A stretch of 64,000 nucleotides of DNA from Eustoma russellianum (Eukaryota; Streptophyta; Magnoliopsida; Gentianales; Gentianaceae), in contig AP025054.1 of the NCBI GenBank assembly GCA_036186865.1, positions 21,741,318-21,805,317 of the forward strand, read 5' to 3'. The notes below the pieces were generated by a model. That model did not search any database. It was not told where the DNA came from and saw only the letters and a list, made by a program, of their open reading frames with translations. The first letter of the stretch is position 1, and every line of letters begins with the position of its first letter. Positions 48,200-59,676 of this stretch are shown piece after piece. A program made the position numbers and the translations under genes.

Positions 48200-51100
48200 C
48201 TTGGTGTATATATTGACACAACCAAGTTTGATGAATAAACGTTGAAATACAGCAGTACTTGTTCACATGATGGAATATACTGGATGGAGATAGTCTTGTC
48301 CTCAATCTTCTCTTTGATGAAATGTCTGTCAATTTCAACATGCTTAGATTTATCATGATGCATAGGGTTCTCTGCCATATTAATTGCGGACATGTTATCA
48401 CAATACACTCGGATGTTGATGCTTTCGATATATCCCAGATCTAGCAAGACCCTTTTAATCCATAGTCCTTCGCAAATACCCAAAGCTAAGGCCCGCAACT
48501 CTGCTTCAGCACTGCTTCTGGCTACAACTGTTTGTTTCTTGGACCGCCATGTCACAAGATTTCCCCACAAATATGTAGCATATCCAGAAGTAGACCTCAT
48601 ATCTTTCTTTGAGCCTCCCCAATCTGCATCAGTGAATATACTGATAGATTTGTCTGCTGTTTTCTTGAAGAACAGCCCTTGACCTGGAGCTCCTTTTAGA
48701 TACCTAAGAATTCTCATAACAGCACTCAAATGACAGTTAGTAGGAGAATGCATATATTGACTAACATAACTTACAGCATAACAAATGTCAGGACGAGTAT
48801 GAGATAGATAGATTAATTTACCAACTAATCGTTGATAGCTCAGCTTATTTACTTCATTCTCAGAACAACAATCATACGTCATACCTTTGTCCGCGGCTTG
48901 ACCTGGTTCAAGTGGAGTCATAGCTGGCTTACACCCTGTCATACTGCAAGCAAATCTATAACATACTTTCTTTGTGAAATAAAAAGACCTTGTGAGTTTC
49001 TTGCCACTTCCATTCCTAAAAAATATTTTAAATGTCCAAGATCTTTAAGTTCAAACTAACTAGCCAATTGTTTTTTAATTCTCAGAATTCCGGTATCATC
49101 ATTACCTGTTAAAATAATATCGTCAACATAAACTAGTAAAACAGTTATTAGACTGTTTTTCCTATTAATAAAAAGAGTATGATCACTATGCGCTTGTTTA
49201 AACCCATATTTAAGTACTACTTTAGTAAACCTAGCAAACCAAGCTCTAGGTGATTGTTTCAACCCATAGATAGATTTTTTTAGCTTACAAATCATTGACT
49301 TATTTTGTTCAGTCTTATAGCCTGGGGGAATATCCATAAAAACAGATTCTTTAAGTTCTCCATTCAGAAAAGCGTTTTTAGTATCTAATTGAAAAAGTTT
49401 CCAGTCAAGATTTACTGCAATTGAGAAAATAATTCTTACAGTATTAAGTTTGGCAACTGGAGCAAATGTTTCCACATAGTCCACTCCATATTCTTGGGTG
49501 AACCCTTTGGCCACTAATCGAGCCTTGTACCTGTTTATTGAACCATCAGAGTTGTATTTGATCGCGAAAACCCATTTACAACCAACTGGGTTAGTGGAAC
49601 ATTCCTTAGGTACAAGTTCCCATGTATTATTTCTAAGTAATGCATCCATTTCATCAATAACAGCCCTTTTCCACTTAGGATCCGAAAAGGCCTGTTTAAT
49701 AATAACAGGAAGTTTTTCATGATCTAGTCTAACAGTAAAAGCCCGAAAGTTAGAGTGTAGCTTATCATATGACACAAAATCGCATAAAGGGTGTTTAGTT
49801 TAACATAAGTTGTGAAACGATTTAGGAAATTTTGTACATAACCTAGTCCCTTTTCTTAATGCAATGGGTAAATCATCTTTGTTATTGGTCATCGTCTCTT
49901 TAGCAGGTGTTGGAGAAACATTTATAGGAGTAACTTGTATTGGTGAGTTACCTTGAAGCTGCACACTTTTACGTCGAGTATATACCTTAAGTGGTGATGA
50001 TTGTAAGTTCTTATTTTCTTCCCCATATGCTGAGAGTTCATTCTGTTTTGCTTGCTCCTGATCCAGACTTAAGAGACTTTCCTGCTGAGCCTCCGTTGTC
50101 TTTGATGACTCAGGGATACCTGTTTCATCACTTGAATATTCATTAGGCAGGATACACCTATCAATTAAGCTCCAGTATTCTATATCCTCAGACGTTGTAC
50201 TCCCCTGTGTGTGTTGATAATATGGCTGCATTTCATCAAAAATTATATCTAACGAGACATAGATTCTTTTTGTCTTAGGACAATAACATTTATAGCCCTC
50301 TTGAGTATTAGAATACCCCAAAAAAAATACACTTAACAGATTTACAGTCTAATTTACTCCTGAGATGAGGCTGAAGAAAAACATATGCAACACAACCAAA
50401 AATTCTAAATGGAATCTCGGAAATGAGGTGAGTATAAAGATATTTGTCTAATAAAACTTGCCTGGGAGTTTTATGACCAAGTATTCGTGAGGGCATCCGA
50501 TTAATTAGGTATACAGCAGTGAGAACTGCTTCTCCCCAAAAAAACTTGGGGACATTCATAGAAAACATTATGGCTCTAGCCACCTCTAGGATGTGCCTGT
50601 GTTTGCACTCAGCCACTCCATTTTGTTGAGGAGTGTAAGTGTTGGATGTTTGGTGATGTATTCCTAGTGCAGAAAGGAAAGACCTTACCTCAACATCCAA
50701 GTATTCAGTTCCATTGTCAAACCTTAGAGTCTTGATAGTTGTTCCAAACTGATTCTGTACCAAGGCAACAAACTGTTTAAAAATGTTACAAAAATCAGAT
50801 TTATGTCTCATAAGATATACCCAAGTCAACCTTGTATGATCATCAACGAAAATTACAAACCACTTACAACCATTCATGTTGGAGACTCTAGAAGGGCCCC
50901 AAATATCTGAGTGTATAAGATTAAATGGACTGCTCTCAGTATACACCTTAGGAGTATACTGACTTTTTGTCTGCTTTGCAAGAAAACAAGTTTCACAACG
51001 CAAAGAGTTAAGATGAACACCATTAAACAGATTAGGCTTAAGATGTTTCAAGTACAGAAAGCTAGGATGACCCATCCTAGAATGCCATAGCAAAATAAGA

Positions 51101-51830
51101 CGAATTCTAGTAGCAGTAGAATCAGCACCTATTCTAGGAACACTCTGATTGTTTACAAAAGTAGTGTTCATGCAAGAATATGTTCTAGAATTGTCTTCAA
51201 AAACAGATGGTTTAGGCAAAAGAAACAGTCCAGCGTGGTATTCACCAACTCCAGTCTTCCTCTCCACAGCTTCCTCTTTCAATGCTTTCTCCTGAAAGCA
51301 GTTTGAAGAGAGGAAGTAACAGTTAGACGGAGAGAATACCACCAGACACCTGTTATCAGTCATAATCTTCCCTACTGAGATTAGGTTGCAGCTTAATTGA
51401 GGAACATGCAAGACATTCTTTAGCATAAGATTCTGTGATAAATATATATTTCCTTTGCCAATAATTTTCAGACCTACCCCATTAGCAATTTTCACTGTTT
51501 TAGGACACAGAAATGACTAATACTCATTAAATAAGTATCTATTAGGTGTCATATGATCGGTTGCTCCAGAGTCTACAATCCAGAGACAACCCTTACCGTT
51601 ACCACTGGTACTTGCCATAGTAGCACGAATCTGGGGCAGATTCTCATCATTCAGCTGCTGGTTGAGAAGTTTGAATAACGCTGCAATTTGTTCCTGAGAC
51701 AACTTCTGGTTTGAACCTTCTTCAGTCATGCCATTCTGAGTGCTCATGTCATTTTGAGTGCTGGCCATATTCCCTCTTGGATTTCTCCAGGTACTATTTG
51801 AATCAGCTCTGGAGAAGTTAGAGTCAGGTC
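48200..51830 (-). pseudogene. Broken pol of copia element C
   Basis: Protease WIVDSGATDHMT lies near 51560, GAG-pre-integrase LWHSRMGHPSFLYLK near 51085, and the integrase core at 50900-50560. RT has VYVDDIILTGND near 49120, and RNase H DADWGGS near 48640. Breaks in element order are a TAG at 51517, a one-base gain in a run of eight T near 50325, a TAA at 49800, a TAG at 49056, a frameshift near 48943, and a small deletion in the RNase H tail near 48265. The open stretches between breaks are long and well conserved. Confidence 0.9.
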
Positions 51831-52752
51831 TCCAGAACTGATTTGCATGTCTAAACTGATTTTGCTTAAAAGGAGGTTTATTATATCCGGGCCTCCTGAA
51901 ACATTCTTCAACAAGATGGCCAGATCTATGACAAAATTTGCAGACCTTTTTGTTGTTAGGACCATGCGTATTTTTCCTCACAACCAAACCAGTAGGATTT
52001 TGAGAAGTTTGAGAGGCCACTGAGTCAGTTGTTTTTGTCTCAGTCACCAAGGCAGAAGACTCAGTAATAGGAGCTGAAGTAGTTCCCATCATTACCTTTA
52101 TGCGGCTCTCTTCCTGGCGAACTTGAGAGAATGTGGCAGTCATACTTGGGAGAGGTTTAGTACCTAAGATTCTGCTTCTTACAGCATCCAAGTCCTTGTG
52201 CAGACCACCCAGAAAACTAAAGATCCTCTAAGTTTCTTTTATTCCTTTGTAGAGCTGCTCATCTGCAGGTCCACTCCATTTGTATACCTCAAAAGAGTCA
52301 ATTTGTTGCCAAATGTGTGAAAGACTTCCATAGTACTTAGTTACAGTCGAGTCTCCTTGTTTGATTTCCTTCAACTGAGCTTTGAGCTCATATAATTCCG
52401 CAATATTATCTTTTTTCGAGTACATCTCTCTAGTTGCTTTCCAAATCTCCTCCACAGTACTATAGAACATAAACGTTTCACTAATATCTGGATTCATAGA
52501 GCCAAGAATCCAAGACATGAGCATTGAATTTTCAGCTTCCCATGCTTGATATTTGGCATCATTTTCTGAGGGAATAGTAATCTTCCCGGACAAGTAGTCC
52601 TTTTTCCCTTTTCCAGTGATAAAGAGTTCAATGGCTCTACTCCATGCAAGATAGTTATTTCCATTGAGTTTAACAATATTAACAGGAGCAGTATCAAGCA
52701 TAGGTTGAATAGTTTTTTCAGAAGCAGAGGTAACTTCACTCTGTTCTGTCAT
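51831..52752 (-). pseudogene. Gag of copia element C with a premature stop
   Basis: ATG at 52752. The capsid-like part (LNGNNYLAWSRAIELFITGK) is open to a TAG at 52228-52230, in a position where relatives have lysine (ETKR). The frame then continues through a CX2CX4HX4C knuckle (CKFCHRSGHLVEEC, near 51940-51900) into the protease. Confidence 0.9.
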
Positions 52753-53693
52753 GGTGGAGAACAGAAGTTGAGTTTAATGAAACTGAGTTTTAATGATGAC
52801 GGAGGAAGGTTAAAGATGAAGAAAGGTTGAAGATGATGGAAGAAGAGAGATAAGAGAGAAATAAAAGTAACTCGTTTAAAAACAGAATCGAGAGAAAATG
52901 GTAAACAGAGATATTGTAATAATCGATATAATCGAGGGAAAAAACGTGAGCACTTGTGCGTAAGGTTCTGGAATCGAGGAAGAAATTCAGCAGTTTACTA
53001 AAATTGATATTTTTACACTACATGGAGAAAAGTGAATGATAAAGTTAAAGGAAAAAATAATGATAAACAATTGAGAAGGTACCGTGTAGGACAATAGCCA
53101 GCTGTAAATCAACTTTCCTTGTATTTGGTGTCCAGATCTTTCTCAAAAGATTTGGAGAATAGCCTTCACGTGGGGACTTAGGAAAGTGTGTTGCTGTCCT
53201 TTTTTTTTATTTATTATTAAAAATATTGCTGATTACCCTTCACGTGATGGAAAAATGGAAATCTGTGGGTTTGATAAAAAACTTATCGAGGAAGCTTTGG
53301 GATTCAACCCAATAGTGGGACAGCTGTGTTCCACATGCAAACACCACCTGTCCTTTGTTTATTTTTGCTAATGCCAAGTACTTCTCCGTTTGTTCACTTT
53401 GACTAATGCCAAGTTGTACTTTCCTTCCTTTCTTCTTTACAGACACTTAATTCCAGTATATACTCTTCTTCCTCCTTTCACCTTTCTGCAACCAAAAATT
53501 CCTGCTACTACCAAGTAGCAAATTCGGATTCAAACAACTCGAATTTACAAGAGAAGGAATAGTGCAGAAACCAAATATATTTCCAGTATAAAGCACTTCC
53601 CAGATATCAATCAATCCGAATTTCAGAATAGCAATCTGAAGAAACAATTTTAGTTTTCAGGATAGCAATTTGAGCACCGAAGCTCTGATACCA

Positions 53694-53927
53694 TATAGAA
53701 AAATATATGAACTCAGTAGGTAAAGAATAACATGTGTTTTATTCATTTAGCTCAGAGAGCTTCACTTCAAATAGCTGAAGAGCAAACTATATATATACAG
53801 GATTTGGACTTTGTTCCTAACGGCTAGTACTATTGTACCACTAACGGCTCTTTACAATTTACAGCTTTACAAATATACAATAATGATTAATATTAATAAC
53901 TATTATTTCCTACTATTATTTTCTACA
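53694..53927 (-). repeat. 5' LTR of element C
   Basis: 234 bp; adjoins the primer site GCTCTGATACCA (on +). AACGG boxes at 53819 and 53843. Confidence 0.93.
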
Positions 53928-53942
53928 ATATAAGGGAAATAC

Positions 53943-54018
53943 CTTTGAAATATGTGAACCAAGACTTTTGTGAACACCACAACACTTCAAGCATATAAAG
54001 ACCCCAATATTTGCTGAC
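53943..54018 (-). CDS. AGD12: AGD12-like exon: second half of ARF-GAP zinc finger
   Basis: Acceptor CCTTTTCAG precedes 54018 and donor AAAG|GTATTT follows 53943. The exon is 76 bp: one base completing an upstream codon, then 25 codons. It encodes SANIGVFICLKCCGVHKSLG followed by SHISK, the second CxxC pair of the ARF-GAP C4 zinc finger and the segment after it. In ARF-GAPs the residue five positions after the last cysteine is an invariant arginine needed for catalysis (CxxCx16CxxCx4R). Here that codon (53967-53969) is AAA, lysine. Copia element C begins only about 15 bp past the donor. The preceding exon with the first CxxC pair was not found. Confidence 0.92.
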
Positions 54019-54061
54019 CTGAAAAGGCCAAAAACTTGGCATCAATTTTAGAGAAGGGAGA

Positions 54062-54079
54062 GGGGGGGGGGGGGGGGGG
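54062..54079. repeat. 18-base G run (C run on the gene strand)
   Basis: On - it is a C18 tract about 43 bases upstream of the exon acceptor at 54019, inside a pyrimidine-rich stretch. Likely length-variable. Confidence 0.9.
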
Positions 54080-54456
54080 AGATCTTACACATACAGCACC
54101 TGCCAAAAAATTGGTTCAGACTTTCAAGATCAATAATTCTATTGTATGCTAAAAAGTTCCCTCAATTTCGCTCTAATACACATGCAGGTCAAAAGTAGTT
54201 CAGAAACAGGATTATCTTCAACGTGACTTAATGCAAAAGGAATATTTTCACATGTCAACCTTTTTTTTGTAAGACAATTTTTATAGATAGAGCAAATATA
54301 CAAAGGTAGCTATTACAATAGGCAATATCAAGAGACTAATGCTCAGGATACACTGAAGGTAGAGGAGAGATGTCTAAACCAGTTAATGGATGGACTGTAA
54401 CTGGATTTAAAGTAGATAGTTGCTGAATTTACAAAATGAACAAAATGAGAAATACT

Positions 54457-54733
54457 TAAATGAAAGCCAACGGATTCAAGGAATTTATTATTCAATCAGA
54501 AAACATCTCAGAATGCAATGTGAAACCTTTTAGAGTTTCATCCTACCATTAATGCTACCAACTCCTTTCTTATATACAGATTTACATAGAATGTAGAACT
54601 TCATTCCTAACGGTCCTATTTCTGTTACCAACGGTAACATTTAAGAAAAGAATAAAATATAGTAAAATAAGGATATTGTCATCTTCTGCTGTACATCAAA
54701 AATATACACTTGTAACTATCAAATATTTCAACA
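54457..54733 (-). repeat. 3' LTR of element E (left boundary inferred)
   Basis: In element sense it starts TGTTGAAATATTTG next to the polypurine tract. The far end is set at TAAATG by analogy with D (TAAAGA). Paired AACGG boxes at 54609 and 54630. Confidence 0.6.
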
Positions 54734-56356
54734 CTCCCCCTCAAGCTTGGTGTATATGTTAATACAACCAAGCTTGACAACAAGTGTGAGAAAAGTGCGT
54801 GTGGAGACCGCCTTTGTGAAAACATCAGCAATTTGACTTTGTGATGGAATATGTTCAATCTTGATAGTGTTATCTTCTAATTTTTCTCGAATAAAATGTC
54901 GGTCTATCTCCACATGTTTCGATTTATCATGTTGGACTGGATTCTCAGCCATATTAATGGCAGAAATGTTGTCACAATATAGATGAATAGGCATGTCCAG
55001 CCCTTGGCCTAACTCTTTTAGAACCCGTTTTATCCATAGACTTTCGCATATACCAAGTGCTAACTCTCTCAATTCTGCCTCTGCTGAACTTCTTGAAACC
55101 ACTGCTTGTTTTTTACTTTTCCATGTCACCAAAGTTCCCCACAAAAACGTACCATATCCTGTGGTAGACCCCATGTCATGTTTAGACCTTGCCCAATCTA
55201 CATCAGTATAAACAAATAACTGCCGATTCTGATTCTTTGTAAATGATAACCCTTGACCTGGAGCAGCCTTTAAGTACCTGAGAATTCTTAACGCAGCTTT
55301 AAGATGTTCATTTTTTGGATCATGCATATATTGTGCAACAAAACTTACTACATAACATATATCAGGGTGTGTATGTGATAAATAAATAAGCTTTCCTACT
55401 AACTGCTGATATCTCAGTTTATCAGTAGGGGTATTATCCCAATATTTTTCTGGTTTATGACCCGGTTCTATTGGGGTAACAGCAGGTTTACATCTTAGCA
55501 TGCCAGTTTCATTTAACAAGTCTAAAATATATTTTCTTTGAGAGATACACATATGACTAGTAGTTCTAGCTACTTCCATTCCCAAAAAATCCCGCAATGT
55601 CCCTAAATCCTTTACTTCAAACTCATCTGATAGCTGTTTTTTAATTGTTGCTATACCTGAATAATCATTTCCGGTCAAAATAATATCATCAACATAGACA
55701 ATAAGTATAGTAAATTGAGAACTGTTAGAAAAGCGAATAAATAAAGTGTGATCACTTTGTGTCTGTGTGAATCCATATTTAATTACAGCAATTGTAAATC
55801 GTTTAAACCAAGCTCGTGGAGATTGTTTGAGGCCATATAAAGATTTTTTAAGTTTACACACCATATGTCCATTTGTATTATTTCTAAGTCCCGGAGGAAT
55901 ATCCATATAAACCTCTTCTTGTAAATCTCCATTTAAAAAAGCATTTTTAACATCAAGTTGGAATAAAGGCCAATCAAGATTAATCGCTAAAGAAAAAATT
56001 ATCCGAATGGTATTCAATTTTGCTACTGGTGCAAAAGTATCACAATAGTCAATTCCATAAGTTTGGGTAAATCCTTTTGCTACTAGCCTAGCTTTATGTC
56101 TATTGATGGTTCCATCCGAATTAAACTTTATGGAAAACACCCATTTACAACCTACAGGTTTAATTCCTGGTTTACTAGGTACTACATCCCATGTTTTGTT
56201 CTCTAAAAGAGCTGGTAGTTCATCATCTACGGCTGATTTCCAAACTGGATTCTGGAATGCTTCGTTGATATTAGAAGGAATCCACTGTTTATCAAGGTTA
56301 CATGTAAGAGCATTTAATCGACTCCCTAATCTATCATAAGCAAGAAAAGTATACAA
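54728..56356 (-). pseudogene. RT and RNase H of copia element E (long open stretch)
   Basis: A 542-codon open frame. RT starts near KPVGCKWVFSIKFNSDGTIN (56165-56106), has the QLDVKNAFLNGDL motif near 55945 and the catalytic YVDDIILTGND near 55690. RNase H follows, with DVDWARSKHD near 55200 (relatives usually DADW) and SSAEAELRELALG near 55090. It ends with YTKLEGEC close to the polypurine tract. It is the least damaged pol segment in the window but lacks an intact upstream frame, so it is not an independent gene. Confidence 0.88.
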
Positions 56357-57870
56357 AGGATGTTTAGTGCATTCTCTAACTCCCTTTCTTAATGCAATAG
56401 GCAGATTATCCTTGCGTATAGTAGGGTTGGAAACATTACCAGAAACATCTCCAAAGTCATTAGTAGGGAGTATTTGGAGTCCACCTGTAACATTATTCCG
56501 TCTGGTGTATACTCTTGTTATAGGAAGTTCCTGCCTAGTGTCTCCAATTTGAGTAGCAATATCCTCTGTAGCAGAGTCTGAATCTGAGATTTTTAACTCA
56601 CCTGGAGCTGGAGCTGTGCTAGTCCTTTCTAGACTGTCTGAATTAGGATGGCTAACTGTTGCAATATCAATAATACTCTAGTAATTTTTAGTATCATATG
56701 TGTTCGTCCCTTCTATGGAACTAGAGCCATAATAAGCTGTCATTTCATCAAAATGTACATCTAAAGATACAAACATTTTTCTAGTCAATGGACAATAGCA
56801 TTTGTACCCCTTTTGAGTACTAGAATAACCTAGAAAAATACATCTTACTGTTTTTCTGTCTAACTTGGTTCTGAGATGAAGAGGAACGAAAACATATGCA
56901 ATACATCCAAATACTTTAAATGGTAATGAAAAAACAATTTAGTATTCGGATAGCAATTGAGCAAGTGTTGCTGTGGAGTGTTAAATGCTAAAACACATGA
57001 GGACATCCGATTAATTAAATAAGTAGCTGTGAGTAGGGCTTCACCCCAATAAAACTTCGGTGCATCTCTGGAAAACATAATAGATCTTGCTACTTCTAGT
57101 AAATGCCTATTCTTTCTTTCAGCAATTCAATTTTGTTATGGTGTATAAACACAAGATTTTTGATGGTGAATTCCATTTTGATGCATAAAATCCTGTATAT
57201 CTTTGCTAAAATATTCTGTACCGTTATCACTTCTCAGCACCTTGATGGTAGTATTAAACTGAGTTTTAATCAGATTAACAAATTTCTGAAAAATAAGCCC
57301 TACTTCAGGTTTATGTTTCATCAAGAAAGTCCATGTAACTCTAGTATGATCATCAACAAATAAAATGAACCATCTAGCTCCATTAAGAGTAGGAACTTTC
57401 AATGGGCCCCATATATCTGAGTTGTATCAGATTAAATGGAGAGCTTGCTTCGTATCCTTTTGGTGAATATGTTACCTTAGTCTGTTTGGCCAGAATACAG
57501 ACTTCACATTTAAGCATATGAATATCAACATTAGCAAATAAGTTTGGCATTAATTTTTTGAGATACAAAAAACTGGGATGTCCCAGTCTACTATGCCATA
57601 ACAAAATATTTGACCTAGCATCTGAATTAGATCTAAAACCGGAGAATGAAGCATGAGATACATCATTGCATACAGTCTCTGAGCCAATTCTTGGTCCAAA
57701 AAACTTCTTATAATACGTAATGGCTGCTAAGACTTGGCCACTTCCTTGTGACCTGATAATGTACAGCCCTTTTTGTTTGTTAGCATTGTCAATCATCCTC
57801 TACGTTGTCTTCTGCAGAAACAAACACGTAGAGGATGAGAACAATGCTAAGCAATTGTTGTCTATGGTGA
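56357..57870 (-). pseudogene. Broken integrase of copia element E
   Basis: GAG-pre-integrase LWHSRLGHPSFLYLKKLMPN lies near 57605-57540, and the integrase core (FVDDHTRVTWTFLMKHK, then DNGTEYF) at 57400-57200. The ERKNRHLLEVAR segment is near 57120-57085. Breaks are a frameshift near 57420, two stops near 57128-57140, a frameshift near 56940, and a TAG near 56680. The region joins, across element B, to the protease on the far side. Confidence 0.85.
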
Positions 57871-57875
57871 GTTTA

Positions 57876-58229
57876 TATAGATAATAAATACGTTATACAT
57901 GCACTACACATGTATAGATATGGAGGATAATATGTATATATATTTTATAGCCCTTAGAAATAAGTGGACCCACTGTCCAGTCATCCTGCTTTTCTTATGA
58001 TTATAGCCGTTAGTCTTCAAAATAGTGTAGAAGATAGTTTTCTAGCCGTTAGTTTTGCATAAGAAGGAAGAGATAGTTCTTCCTATATATTAGGCACTTT
58101 GTACATACTTTCTGAAAGTGTGAAGAGATTAATAATACTTTGCCTTCACCTTCACTTCTTCTCTTCTCCAATTGATCTTCATTGTTATGTTCATACTTTG
58201 CTCTTATTGTTGAGTGTTAAAATTCCACA
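57876..58229 (+). repeat. 5' LTR of element B
   Basis: 354 bp. CCGTT boxes at 58007 and 58046; a TATATATT motif near 58085 followed by R-U5. Confidence 0.88.
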
Positions 58230-58241
58230 TGGTATCAGAGC
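58230..58241 (+). promoter_or_regulatory. Primer binding site of element B (tRNA-Met)
   Basis: TGGTATCAGAGC immediately after the LTR CA end. Confidence 0.9.
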
Positions 58242-59676
58242 CACAAGCTCAAATCTGTTATCTTAAAGATTGTTGAGATCATTTCCTGAAGATCAATCTA
58301 CTGGGATATTTATTCCTGCTCCATCTGCAGAATATTTGTTCACGTTTTTCATCTGCAGAATATTTATTCTGAAAGATTAAAATTCATTCTGAAAGAATTA
58401 TTATTTCCCAGATTCTTTATATTACTGCACTAGAAAGTGCAGATTCGTGTTTTCAAAAATCTATTGCAGGTTCATCTTTCTTGTTACAACCTGCAGAGGT
58501 GCAGTATTACTCGTGTACTGCAGAATTATTTTTGTTGAGTAACGTTCCAAGTCCAGAAACTACAGATATTTGCTCCAGATTTCTGTCTACTGCTAGTTTT
58601 TCCATTTGCTGCAGAATAATACTTAATGGTTGATATCTTCTTCTCGTTGTATAAATTTTTTCTCTTTCTCCATAACTCTCTGTTGCATAAATAATTGCTC
58701 CGCTAAAAACTCCTCAAAATAGTCTCAGGGAGAGACCAACAATCTCCAGAAACGTCTACCATATTCCAGCTCCAGTTAGGGGATGACAAGTGTCTCCCTA
58801 ACCATCTGAAAAATTTAAAAAAAAAATCGTACATGCAAGTTGTCCACTTGCTCCACTTGTCTATTTCCTTAATATTTCTTTATCAAAAGGTACAGATTTT
58901 TTCCCCACTTTAGTTTATCACATCACATCTAGCTGTCCTTTACACCACGGTTAACAAACATGTAGCCTCCACTTGCATCTACTTTTCTCCACTCTGTCTC
59001 TACTAATTCCATTTTTTAAATCTCTATTTTTTACTTTGCTTCCATACGTTATCTCCCACTTGTTTACTTTATTTTTTCTATGGGTGCATGCGTTTTTACC
59101 CTCTGTTACCCACTACATCACGCCTTGTTTTTCAGTCGTTCCTGTCTGCCCATTCTTTTTTAATCTCTACTTCCTTACTTTACTTTAGCGTTTTGTCTCA
59201 TCTCAACAGCTTTCTGTACCAAAACTGTGTAACAAGTACATCCACTTTCAGCTGCATCACATCACTTCTCTGATGTAGTCATCGTTTTTTTTCATTTTTT
59301 CTCTTCATCCAGTCTTCATCAAATCTTATACTCTGCTTCTCTTTCTCTATGCCTACTAAGTGTATTCCGATCTTCTTCTGGCCTATACTGCAATTCGTCT
59401 CGCATTCTTCAATCATACATCATGGAAATTTCTGATAATTGTCGCCGCCAATATCTCACTCCAATTTTTTCTTTACTCATCCTCTTCCTATTTCGCCTCC
59501 AAACCCTCAGGGCTTGAGGCGGTGACGAGAGATTTCGCTTGGGATCCTCACCCGATCTTAAGTGTAGATTCGTAATCCCGGTCGTTCCCCTCTCTCAAAA
59601 AAACGACGTCGCAGTTCTCATATCAATCAAAACTCTTTTCTGTATTGATTAAAAATTGTTCTAATAGAAAGCACCG

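Larger units (their letters stand above)
47954..53927 (-). mobile_element. Ty1/copia retrotransposon C (5974 bp) in an AGD12-like intron
   Basis: LTRs 47954-48187 and 53694-53927 are 234 bp each and identical as far as I can read. The primer site is at 53682-53693 and the polypurine tract at 48188-48199. In element sense the ends are TGTAGAAAA...TTTCTATA (TG...TA). The target duplication is AATAT or CAATA, ambiguous because LTR and target share bases. The right end lies about 15 bp past the donor of the exon at 53943. Despite identical LTRs, gag and pol carry at least six disabling changes. Confidence 0.93.
24413..54018 (-). other. AGD12: AGD12-like gene (ARF-GAP with C2 domain), six exons visible, 5' end outside the window
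   Basis: Exons on -, in coding order, are 54018-53943, 46871-46710, 45918-45783, 40145-40029, 39590-39495 and 24694-24413. Together they encode the second half of an ARF-GAP zinc finger, a linker and a C2 domain, the architecture of plant AGD11/12/13 (Arabidopsis AGD12/ZAC). Such proteins stimulate GTP hydrolysis by ARF GTPases and bind phosphoinositide-containing membranes in a calcium-dependent way. Intron sizes are about 7.1 kb, 0.8 kb, 5.6 kb, 0.4 kb and 14.8 kb; the three large ones hold transposons. Four of the five junctions keep phase. The first is out of phase by two bases, and the catalytic arginine is lysine. The exon(s) for the N-terminus and first CxxC pair were not found up to 64000. 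It may be an active gene with unusual splicing, or a decaying copy. Confidence 0.9.

Noticed and set aside
53682..53693. GCTCTGATACCA as part of a tRNA gene
   Set aside because: It is a 12-base primer binding site next to an LTR (also at 45343); no cloverleaf surrounds it.
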